A stretch of 11,775 nucleotides of DNA from Candidatus Woesearchaeota archaeon (GTDB taxonomy: Archaea; Nanobdellota; Nanobdellia; Woesearchaeales; GW2011-AR4). A model generated the notes under the pieces. The model worked only from the letters and a program-made list of their open reading frames with translations. It searched no databases and was not told the DNA's origin. The stretch is from contig JACQSQ010000020.1 of assembly GCA_016211245.1 (NCBI GenBank), positions 1-11,775 of the forward strand, written 5' to 3'. Below, piece by piece: positions 1 to 6,534 of this stretch. How positions within the stretch are numbered: the stretch's first letter is position 1; each line of letters begins with the position of its first letter. The position numbers and the translations under genes are program-made.

Positions 1-2
1 GT

Positions 3-731
3 GTATATAATGGCAATTGCAACAATCACAAACAAATAGTTGACATAGATGGTGATGGTTATCCAGAAAGATGCGTTGCTCAGTCTCCAGGCGAGTGGAT
101 AGAAGATGTTGAGATCTATTGCAGCAATGGCTTAGATGATGATTTCGACTTATTAACAGACTGTGAAGACCCGGATTGCGGAGGAACAATAAGCGGAACA
201 ATAAGAAACGAAAATAACCAACCAATCTCTTTAGCTGATGTAAGTTTAAAGATAGACATAACCACAGTGCAATCAGCCATTACAGACATATCTGGCACAT
301 ATTCTATAAGTATAGGATGTGGAACATACAACCTTATAGCTGCTCATTCAGATTATGCGCCTCAAACAAAAAGTGATATTAGCTTAGGTGGCGGCCAGCA
401 GCTAACTGTTGACTTCAATATGGTATTAGGAACCTCATGCGAAGACGACTGCACATTTGCAGCTGACAACATTGTGCATGCTTCATGCGATGGTAGAAGT
501 GGATGCAATTTTTATGATGATATTGCGAAGCAAGTTTGTGACTTAAGCCAGCCAGGTTGGGTAAGAGATTATAATACTAATAATTATATTGTTTGCGCTG
601 AAGGAACTCCGCAGCCAAAAGCAAATATACAAGCCAGCGTAACTTGCTCAAGCGGCACCTTAGTTAAGATGACAAGAATTGTAGTTTACAAAGGCAAGCC
701 AGTCAAGCTTGTTGTTGCAACCTGCGGATAA
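3..731 (+). CDS. Cys-rich secreted/surface protein with carboxypeptidase-regulatory-like domain (5'-partial)
   Basis: The frame is open from the window edge to TAA at 729-731, giving 242 visible residues; the start lies upstream. In the visible part, residues 14-22 (DIDGDGYPE) form an Asp-rich calcium-loop-like motif of the kind seen in extracellular repeats. Residues 40-59 follow the C-x-NG-x-DDD...DC-x-DPDC pattern common in secreted proteins. Residues about 62-138 (GTISGTI ... GTYSISIGCGTYNL ... DFNMV) resemble a CarboxypepD_reg beta-sandwich domain. The C-terminal 100 residues are Cys-rich and unrecognised, ending in a beta-rich segment. The many cysteines and absence of enzymatic motifs suggest a disulfide-stabilised exported protein. 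The next gene starts 2 nt after the stop, so the two are probably co-transcribed. Function unknown; an adhesin or pilus-associated surface protein is a guess from context. An internal GTG at 267 is not the start, because the domain begins well upstream of it. Confidence 0.75.
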   Translation, partial: VYNGNCNNHKQIVDIDGDGYPERCVAQSPGEWIEDVEIYCSNGLDDDFDLLTDCEDPDCGGTISGTIRNENNQPISLADVSLKIDITTVQSAITDISGTYSISIGCGTYNLIAAHSDYAPQTKSDISLGGGQQLTVDFNMVLGTSCEDDCTFAADNIVHASCDGRSGCNFYDDIAKQVCDLSQPGWVRDYNTNNYIVCAEGTPQPKANIQASVTCSSGTLVKMTRIVVYKGKPVKLVVATCG

Positions 732-733
732 AC

Positions 734-1081
734 ATGAAAACCAAAAATAAGTTTAAGGTTGATGAAATAACGCTTGTGCTAATTGTAGCTGTAATAGCTT
801 TGATTGTGAGTTTCTACGATAATTCTGCAAATGCTGACACAATAGACGCGCAGAAAATAACAGCTTTGATTTTGGATGATCATGAGATAAGTTTTGCAAA
901 CAACGGCATAATAGACGAAAATAAGCTCAAGGAAATTAAAAATATGGACTACATCAAATTAAAAAGTTCTATCGGCGCCAAAAAAGATTTCTGTGTTTTC
1001 ATTGAAGATGACAAAGGAAATATAATTCTTGCTAAGGGCTCTTCAAAATTGAGCAAAGATGGCTTGTACTGCACAGAATGA
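734..1081 (+). CDS. Small single-pass membrane protein, paralog of the next gene
   Basis: 115 residues from ATG, 2 nt after the preceding stop. A short basic N-terminus (MKTKNKFKVDE) is followed by one hydrophobic segment at residues about 12-27, then a hydrophilic domain expected outside the cell. The C-terminal half (residues 57-103) aligns without gaps to the next gene, with about 20 identities in 47 positions. The shared core is KN-x-DY-x-x-LK ... DFC ... IED-x-x-GNI-x-L. Cysteines lie at 87 (in DFC) and 113 (near the C-terminus), and both have a counterpart in the paralog, so an extracellular disulfide is plausible. I do not recognise a named family. The layout (N-terminal membrane helix plus small exported domain beside a secreted Cys-rich protein) resembles archaeal pilin-like or surface-complex genes, which is inference. 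Confidence 0.75.
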   Translation: MKTKNKFKVDEITLVLIVAVIALIVSFYDNSANADTIDAQKITALILDDHEISFANNGIIDENKLKEIKNMDYIKLKSSIGAKKDFCVFIEDDKGNIILAKGSSKLSKDGLYCTE

Positions 1082-1095
1082 CATCTGATTTATAT

Positions 1096-1100
1096 AGGTG
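1096..1100 (+). promoter_or_regulatory. Shine-Dalgarno AGGTG supporting an ATT start
   Basis: AGGTG matches the archaeal anti-SD (complement of GGAGGTGAT) and lies 6 nt upstream of ATT at 1107. No ATG, GTG or TTG exists in this frame between the upstream stop (TAA 1104-1106) and TTG at 1191. This site therefore decides the start in favour of ATT. Confidence 0.5.
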
Positions 1101-1106
1101 GTTTAA

Positions 1107-1496
1107 ATTTCAATAAAAGCCCAATCATGGTCTATAGACGTTGCCTTAGGCGTTGCTGTTTTTATTGTAGCCATCTTTATATTTTATGGCTTGCTTTACT
1201 CCAATCCGACAAATATTGTCAAGGAGTTAAAAGACGAAGCCTCGACAGTCATTAAGCAGGTTGCTGCCGAGGACGCAAATCTTAAAATCGTAGACAACAG
1301 CGAGATAAATGAAAGCAGGATAGGGCATTTAAAGAACATAGATTATGAACAGCTAAAAAGACTGCTAAGGGTTGACAGTGATTTCTGTATTTATATCGAG
1401 GACGAAAATGGCAATATTATGCTGATAAATGACAGCTATAAAGGTGTTGGAGGTCCAATAATAGAGATCAGCGGCACTCCGTGCAGTCAGACATGA
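1107..1496 (+). CDS. Small single-pass membrane (pilin-like?) protein with probable ATT start; paralog of upstream gene
   Basis: 129 residues if translation starts at ATT 1107, which has AGGTG 6 nt upstream. The first conventional start, TTG 1191, would cut off residues 1-28, including most of the membrane helix. With the ATT start the N-terminus reads xSIKAQSWSIDVALG and continues into a hydrophobic helix (about residues 12-30), matching the layout of the upstream paralog. The K-A-Q followed by a hydrophobic stretch also recalls archaeal class III (prepilin-type) signal sequences, but the acidic residue is not at the exact usual spacing, so this is tentative. The exported part shares KN-x-DY-x-x-LK and DFC-x-x-IED-x-x-GNI with the upstream gene. 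Cysteines are at about 94 and 126. The gap to the upstream stop is 25 nt. Function unknown. Confidence 0.65.
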   Translation: MSIKAQSWSIDVALGVAVFIVAIFIFYGLLYSNPTNIVKELKDEASTVIKQVAAEDANLKIVDNSEINESRIGHLKNIDYEQLKRLLRVDSDFCIYIEDENGNIMLINDSYKGVGGPIIEISGTPCSQT

Positions 1497-1529
1497 GAAC
1501 TCTTTCGTGCTACATACATAGCTATACTC

Positions 1530-1562
1530 GAAGACAAAAGTTATTAGACAATTGTTGTCTTC
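1530..1562. repeat. Inverted repeat (8-bp stem) between the surface-gene cluster and hom
   Basis: GAAGACAA (1530-1537) is the exact reverse complement of TTGTCTTC (1555-1562), with a 17-nt spacer that holds a competing smaller hairpin (AGACAA 1546-1551 with TTGTCT 1555-1560). No T-run follows. It could be a terminator remnant for the upstream cluster, an operator for hom, or chance in AT-rich DNA. The 138-nt gap 1497-1634 otherwise holds only a weak TATA-like CTAAAAATTT (1591-1600) and GGGGGA (1617-1622) upstream of hom. Confidence 0.3.
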
Positions 1563-1634
1563 TCGTAATAAGCAAATGATATGATTATGCCTAAAAATTT
1601 GTGTCATTTGATATAATGGGGGAATTAAAGATAA

Positions 1635-2951
1635 ATGGAGCTTACAACACATCAGGGCTTGGTATTAATTGGACTCGGTAATGTAGGTTCAAGTGTTTTA
1701 GAACATCTTATTGCTGATAATCATGGGTATAGCACCATTGTTGTTGCAGATAGCCATGATGTAGTTTCTGAATTATTTAATCCAAACGGAATAGGAAAAA
1801 TTCTTGATGCAAAAAGAAATGGGATAGGCCTTGCTTCTTTAGACTCTAGATTAGACGATTCGGATAAATTGCCAGAATATATCTTTCCCGGGGATATAGT
1901 GATTAACGCTATGCCAACAAGATTTTCTAATCCCTCTATCCATGAAGAAAGAGATGCAAGTGTATCAAACGATTTAGCTGCGCTTAGTAAAGGGGCTCAT
2001 GTAGTTGCTGCGCATAAGTCTGCATTTGGAGCGCAACATATTTATCAAGAGGTGGTTGATTGCGCTGCCTTAAATAATGCTGTATATGTTCCGGCCGGAG
2101 CAGTAATGGGGCCAACTAGAGTTGCTGAAGTATTAAGCTGGCTAAAACAAAACAACGTGGCAGTAGCCGCAGCACAAGGCGTGGTTAATGGAACGTCAAA
2201 CTTTATGCTATCAAGAATGTTTTTTGATGAAAAAAATTTTGATGCAGCTTTGAATGAAGCAGTTCGTCTTGGATATGCAGATGGAGATGGCAGGGATGAT
2301 ATCCAAGGTCGTGATGCGCTAAGCAAAATGAAAGCTGTTGCTCTTATTCAAGGCAAGTATAGTCATTCTGGAGGACAATTGTATGGATTGCTTGATGACA
2401 AAAGTGATTTGCCATCCCAATATAGAAGGATGGTTGAATGGAATTCTCCACTTGGAATTGAAGGAATTACCGTTGAACTTCTGCAAGAATTAAAACGCGA
2501 TGGCAAAACAGTTAGACTTGTAGGTGCTTATGACAATACAACAGGAAGTGTGCTGGTTGGTCCCGTAGTCCTGCCACTTGACCACCCATTTGCAGGCTTA
2601 AGGGGAACAGAAAACATGATGATATTATATTTAGATGGTGAAGTTCAAATGGCAGATTTACTGCAGGAAGTGTACAGGAAATCTACTCCCATCCAAAGAG
2701 ATGATGGGAATTTTATGGACTACCTTGTCCAGAATGAATACAATGTTGCTACACCCGGGGGCGGCAAGAAAGCAGGTTTTGACGTTCATCTTAGATACGA
2801 CCCGACAACGAACCAATTAATAATACAAGGTCCTGGTGCAGGCAGCCCAGAAACAGCTCATGCTTTGTTGGAGGCTGCAGATAGTATAAAGCTTAAGATT
2901 ATCCAGAACAGAATACGAAAAAGCAACACAGATTTCGTCTATCTAAGATGA
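1635..2951 (+). CDS. hom: Homoserine dehydrogenase
   Basis: 438 residues. It reduces L-aspartate 4-semialdehyde to L-homoserine with NAD(P)H in the cytoplasm, the branch point to threonine and methionine. The N-terminal Rossmann fold has GLGNVG at 13-18. The HKSAF segment carries Lys128, equivalent to the conserved catalytic-region lysine. GVVNGTSNF at 182-190 is the family GVLNGTTN motif. The segment from Gly213 to Lys231 matches GYAEADP-x-x-D-x-x-G-x-D-x-x-x-K with exact spacing, placing the catalytic pair at Asp227 and Lys231; the usual Glu is Asp216. HP at 317-318 and GPGAGSPETA at 399-408 complete the fold. There is no C-terminal ACT domain and no fused aspartokinase, so feedback by threonine through a fused domain is not expected. 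GGGGGA lies 12 nt upstream of ATG, a long spacing. It converges on asd with an 8-nt gap, on the opposite strand from the lysine operon. Confidence 0.93.
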   Translation: MELTTHQGLVLIGLGNVGSSVLEHLIADNHGYSTIVVADSHDVVSELFNPNGIGKILDAKRNGIGLASLDSRLDDSDKLPEYIFPGDIVINAMPTRFSNPSIHEERDASVSNDLAALSKGAHVVAAHKSAFGAQHIYQEVVDCAALNNAVYVPAGAVMGPTRVAEVLSWLKQNNVAVAAAQGVVNGTSNFMLSRMFFDEKNFDAALNEAVRLGYADGDGRDDIQGRDALSKMKAVALIQGKYSHSGGQLYGLLDDKSDLPSQYRRMVEWNSPLGIEGITVELLQELKRDGKTVRLVGAYDNTTGSVLVGPVVLPLDHPFAGLRGTENMMILYLDGEVQMADLLQEVYRKSTPIQRDDGNFMDYLVQNEYNVATPGGGKKAGFDVHLRYDPTTNQLIIQGPGAGSPETAHALLEAADSIKLKIIQNRIRKSNTDFVYLR

Positions 2952-2959
2952 TAGGTTAT

Positions 2960-4030
2960 TCACAAATACCCTTTCGCCTTCAATAACTCAGCATTCAAAA
3001 TTCCGCCGCCTGCTGCTCCTCTAACTGTATTGTGGCTTAAGCCGACAAATCTCCACTGCAGGACATTGCATTCCCTTAATCTTCCGATAGTCACCGCCAT
3101 TCCTTTGTCATTGTCCCTGTCAAGCCTTGTCTGCGGCCTGTTGGCTTCTTCCCTGTAGATTATCGGCTGCTCTGGCGCGAACGGCAGCTTTAATTCCTGA
3201 GGAACTCCTCTAAAATTTTTCCATGATTTCAAAATTTCTTCTCTGCTTGGTTTTTTCTCAAACTCAACAGATACACAAGCCATATGCCCGTCTATGGTGT
3301 TAACTCTGTTGCAATGTGCGGATATTTCAAATGATTCGTCGTAAACAAACTTATTGCCATCTATCTTTCCAAGTATTTTCCTTGGCTCTTTTTCTGATTT
3401 TTCCTCTTCGCCTTTTATAAGTGGAATGACATTGTCAATTATGTCGAATGAAGAGACTCCCGGATGACCTGCTCCTGAGACAGCCTGCATTGTTGTGATT
3501 ACCGCTTTTCTTAATTTGAATTTGCCATGCAATGCATACAACGGAGCCAAGTAACTCTGCAATGAGCAGTTCGGCTTTACAACGATAAAACCCTTCTTCC
3601 AGCCGCGATTTTTTCTTTGTATTGGTATAATATCTACATGGCTGGCATTTATTTCAGGAATAAGCATAGGGACGTCGCTTGTGTGCCTGTGGGTGGACGC
3701 ATTTGACAGGACTGGTATTCCGGCTTCCGCATATTTCTCCTCCCATTCCTTTGCAATATCAGAATCAAGGGCTGAAAAAACAAAATCGCAGTTCCTCTTT
3801 GAGTTTTCAACATCTGTTATTGAGCAAACCTTCAGGTCTTTGGCATTTTGCGGGATATCCTTCTTCATATGCCATCTTCCTGCAACAGCATCGGAATATT
3901 TCTTGCCCGCAGATGCAGGGCTTGCAATCAAATGGCTCGCTTCAAACCATGGATGCCCCTCCAACAGGAACACATAGTTCTGGCCTATCATTCCTGTTGC
4001 CCCCAATACTCCGACTCTTAGTTTTTTCAT
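2960..4030 (-). CDS. asd: Aspartate-semialdehyde dehydrogenase (archaeal/fungal type)
   Basis: 356 residues; last gene of the six-gene operon. It catalyses NADPH-dependent reduction of aspartyl-4-phosphate to aspartate semialdehyde, the common precursor for Hom and DapA. The nucleotide-binding loop is GATGMIGQ at 10-17. The catalytic cysteine is Cys155 in PNCS, followed by AVSGAGHPG at 183-191. The substrate-binding Arg and catalytic His are Arg242 and His249 in the NRVNTIDGH segment. The C-terminal LSHNTVRGAAGGG (331-343) is typical. The PNCS context and overall length fit the archaeal/fungal branch rather than the common bacterial branch. The ATG directly abuts the lysC stop codon with no spacer, and the SD GGTGAT (4034-4039) lies inside the last codons of lysC, which implies translational coupling. 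Confidence 0.93.
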   Translation of the reverse strand: MKKLRVGVLGATGMIGQNYVFLLEGHPWFEASHLIASPASAGKKYSDAVAGRWHMKKDIPQNAKDLKVCSITDVENSKRNCDFVFSALDSDIAKEWEEKYAEAGIPVLSNASTHRHTSDVPMLIPEINASHVDIIPIQRKNRGWKKGFIVVKPNCSLQSYLAPLYALHGKFKLRKAVITTMQAVSGAGHPGVSSFDIIDNVIPLIKGEEEKSEKEPRKILGKIDGNKFVYDESFEISAHCNRVNTIDGHMACVSVEFEKKPSREEILKSWKNFRGVPQELKLPFAPEQPIIYREEANRPQTRLDRDNDKGMAVTIGRLRECNVLQWRFVGLSHNTVRGAAGGGILNAELLKAKGYL

Positions 4031-5353
4031 CTAATCACCAAAATATTCCCTGTGCAGCACCTGGACTGCTTTTGCAGCATCTTTGCTGTCAACGATGAAT
4101 GTTATATTAATCTCCGAGGCACCCTGGGAAATCATTTCTATATTTATATTGTTCTTTCCCATTGCAGTGAATGTCCTGCCTGCCAGCCCTGTCATGTGCC
4201 TCATTCCCTCCCCAACAACGCAGACAATAGACTTGTTTTTGGAAATTTCGACACTGGAGAATTCCCTGAGCTCTTTTACTATATCGTCTATGTCTTCATC
4301 ATCGTCCAGAGTGAGTGATACGCTGACTTCCGAGGTTGAAATCACATCAATGCTCTTCCTGAATTTGTCGAAAATATAGAATATTCTTGCCATGAACCCG
4401 TGGCTGCCAAGCATCCTGCTTGAATCGACGCTTATCAGCGTAGTATTGTTCTTGCACGCAATTGCTTTCACAGTCTCCTTGCTTTTTACTGCTTTGTTGA
4501 CTATGGTGGTTCCTTTGCCTTTCGGATTAAATGAATTCAGCACCCGCACCGGTATGTTTTTTTTCATGGCCGGGAGTATTGTCTTGGGATGCAGCACTTT
4601 TGCGCCAAAATATGCCAGCTCAGATGCTTCCGCAAACGAGACTGCATACAATGTCCTTGCCCTAGGCACGATTTTTGGATCAGTGGACATCATTCCATCA
4701 ACATCCGTCCAGATTTGTATCTCTTCTGCATCTATTGCCGCACCTATGACCGCTGCGCTGAAATCAGAGCCGCCTCTTCCAAGAGTTGTGATTTCTCCTT
4801 CCTCTGTTTTTCCTATGAAGCCGGTTACAACAGGCACGACGCTAAGCTTTTTTATTTTGCCTTTCAGGCTTGCATAGGCAACATCAAGCGGCTCTGCGTT
4901 CCCGAATTCAGAGTCGGTAAGAAAACCTAGTTCCCACGAGTCAAAGGACTTTGCTTTAACTCCAATCTTGCTCAGCTGGGCTGCAACTATCTTGGATGAC
5001 ATCTGCTCCCCGAATGACTGGAAATGGTCCATGGTTTTTTCGTCGTTATTCCTGTTTTTCAATGTTTCATCGGCTAATTGGCGTAAATCCCTAAAATCCT
5101 GCTCAAGCAGGCGCCTGTCCAGCCTCAATTCTCCGATAATTTTGTCATGGGTTTCTCCAATAAGCTTTAATGTTTCAGCAGCATGGTCAGTTGAGCATTC
5201 TTTTGCGAGCCTTATAAGGCCATCGGTTATTTTTGCCACGGCTGACACCACGATTATAGGCTTTCTTTTTAGGTTTGACTTTATTATATTGCAGGTGTTC
5301 CTTATCCTATCTGCACTTCCAACCGAAGTTCCGCCGAATTTCATGATTATCAT
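4031..5353 (-). CDS. lysC: Aspartokinase (monofunctional, two ACT domains)
   Basis: 440 residues. It phosphorylates L-aspartate with ATP, the first step of the aspartate pathway. The kinase domain has KFGGTSVG at 5-12, SFGEQMSS at 113-120, TLGRGGSD at 190-197 and WTDVDGMMSTDP at 215-226. Two tandem ACT domains follow at about 304-370 and 376-437. The first contains STSEVSVSLTLD (340-351), the segment found in lysine-sensitive enzymes, so lysine feedback inhibition is likely though not proven by sequence. The start used is ATG 5351-5353, overlapping the upstream TGA as ATGA; a second in-frame ATG three codons later (5342-5344, MKFGGTSV) is an alternative. The position within a lysine operon supports assignment as the lysine-committed isozyme. 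Confidence 0.93.
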   Translation of the reverse strand: MIIMKFGGTSVGSADRIRNTCNIIKSNLKRKPIIVVSAVAKITDGLIRLAKECSTDHAAETLKLIGETHDKIIGELRLDRRLLEQDFRDLRQLADETLKNRNNDEKTMDHFQSFGEQMSSKIVAAQLSKIGVKAKSFDSWELGFLTDSEFGNAEPLDVAYASLKGKIKKLSVVPVVTGFIGKTEEGEITTLGRGGSDFSAAVIGAAIDAEEIQIWTDVDGMMSTDPKIVPRARTLYAVSFAEASELAYFGAKVLHPKTILPAMKKNIPVRVLNSFNPKGKGTTIVNKAVKSKETVKAIACKNNTTLISVDSSRMLGSHGFMARIFYIFDKFRKSIDVISTSEVSVSLTLDDDEDIDDIVKELREFSSVEISKNKSIVCVVGEGMRHMTGLAGRTFTAMGKNNINIEMISQGASEINITFIVDSKDAAKAVQVLHREYFGD

Positions 5354-6534
5354 TTTAGATTTTCCTTTATCCTTCTTGCGGCTTCTTTTGTCTCATCCAG
5401 AGTTGGAACCAAGGCAAACCTGACATAATCATTGCCCGGGTTGAGGCCATTAAAGTTGCTTGAAATCCATTCGCCGGGCGTAACAACTACGGCAATTTTT
5501 TTGTCCAATAGTCTTTTCGCAAATTCGACTGATGTCGATCTGTCAGGAGTCTTTTGCCATATGTAAAGCGTTGCTGCAGGACTGCAGTTTTCCAATCCTG
5601 TTGATGAAAGTGATTTGACCAGTATGTCCCTTTTCTTCTTGTAATCGCTCCTCATTTTTTCGACATGCGCTTCATCACTTAATGCGGCAATGGCAGCGTC
5701 CTGCACGAATGTCGGGGTTCCAGAGTCTATATTGGGCTTTAATTTCTTGAAAGCAGCTATTATATTTTCATCTCCCGCAATCCATCCAATCCTGTAGCCT
5801 GTCATCGCGCTTCTTTTTGACAGCGACTGGAATGCAACAGCGCCTTCTTTTGAATACTCCAAAATTGAATGCGGTTTCTCATCAAAATAGATTTCACTAT
5901 AGCATTCATCGCTTGCTAGGATTATGTCATTGTCATGCCCGAAATCTATAGCCTCCTTTAGGAATGCCTCGGTTGCAACAGCCCCTGTCGGATTATTGGG
6001 GTAATTCACCCACATTATCCTGGCTTTTTTCACAATATCTTTCGGAATCCTATTTAAGTCCATCAAAAAATTATTTTCCCTTGTAAGCGGGGCAAAATAA
6101 GTCCTGCCGCCTGCAAACAAAGTTCCCTTTTCATAAGGAGGGTACCCGGGATTTGGCGAAATAACATAATCTCCGCTGTTCAGAAATGCCTGCGGGAAAT
6201 TGAATACTGCCTCTTTTGCGCCTATTGTTGAAGAGATTTCTCTGATAAGATCCAGATTAATTCCAAATCTTTTCTTGCTCCATTTTGCAACTTCCTGCCG
6301 GTATTCCTCGCTTCCGTTGTAGCTTGGATACCCTAAGCTTTTCCTTGCATCCACTGCCTTCTTTATCGCATTCCTTATTATCTCGGGCGTAGGCTCTTTT
6401 GGGTCTCCGACTCCGAAATCTATGGGGGCTATGCCCGCAGCCTTCAATTTGGCAACCTCATTGTCCACTTCAGCAAAGGCATAGTTCGGTATGCTTGCAA
6501 GTTTTTCCGAAATTTGGATTTTCATTTTAGTCAC
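5350..6534 (-). CDS. dapL: LL-diaminopimelate aminotransferase-like PLP enzyme (DapL-like)
   Basis: 394 residues, fold-type I aminotransferase. Most of the protein looks like DapL, which converts tetrahydrodipicolinate directly to LL-diaminopimelate with glutamate: GVGDPKEPTP (41-50), YPSYNGSEEYR (69-79), the PNPGYPPYEKGTLFAGG segment (127-143), NYPNNPTGA (177-185), and NIDSGTP (268-274). The PLP lysine is Lys240 in SLSKRSAMTGYRIGW; Asp209 in SDECYSE is the PLP-N1 aspartate; the substrate-carboxylate Arg is probably Arg372. The SDECYSE and SLSKRS segments read more like succinyl-DAP aminotransferases (DapC), so the exact acyl or free substrate is less certain. No dapD or dapE is nearby, which favours DapL. 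The start is either GTG 6532-6534 (GTGA overlap with the lysA stop) or ATG 6523-6525, for which AAGTGA would serve as SD; the shorter form starts MKIQISEK. Confidence 0.78.
   Translation of the reverse strand: MTKMKIQISEKLASIPNYAFAEVDNEVAKLKAAGIAPIDFGVGDPKEPTPEIIRNAIKKAVDARKSLGYPSYNGSEEYRQEVAKWSKKRFGINLDLIREISSTIGAKEAVFNFPQAFLNSGDYVISPNPGYPPYEKGTLFAGGRTYFAPLTRENNFLMDLNRIPKDIVKKARIMWVNYPNNPTGAVATEAFLKEAIDFGHDNDIILASDECYSEIYFDEKPHSILEYSKEGAVAFQSLSKRSAMTGYRIGWIAGDENIIAAFKKLKPNIDSGTPTFVQDAAIAALSDEAHVEKMRSDYKKKRDILVKSLSSTGLENCSPAATLYIWQKTPDRSTSVEFAKRLLDKKIAVVVTPGEWISSNFNGLNPGNDYVRFALVPTLDETKEAARRIKENLK

Noticed and set aside
1089..1096. TTTATATA as a promoter for the gene at 1107-1496
   Set aside because: Archaeal spacing would start transcription near 1118, after the inferred ATT start, and would remove the SD and the membrane helix. 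Co-transcription with the upstream gene explains the site better.
1127..1255. Short ATG ORF overlapping the start of the membrane protein
   Set aside because: It encodes about 42 Arg/Cys-rich residues in a different frame from the conserved paralog and has no SD; it is a shadow of the real frame.
4083..4877. Plus-strand ORFs of 98 and 161 codons opposite lysC
   Set aside because: They lie fully within a well-conserved aspartokinase on the other strand and show no recognisable domains; the hydrophobic translation is an antisense artefact.
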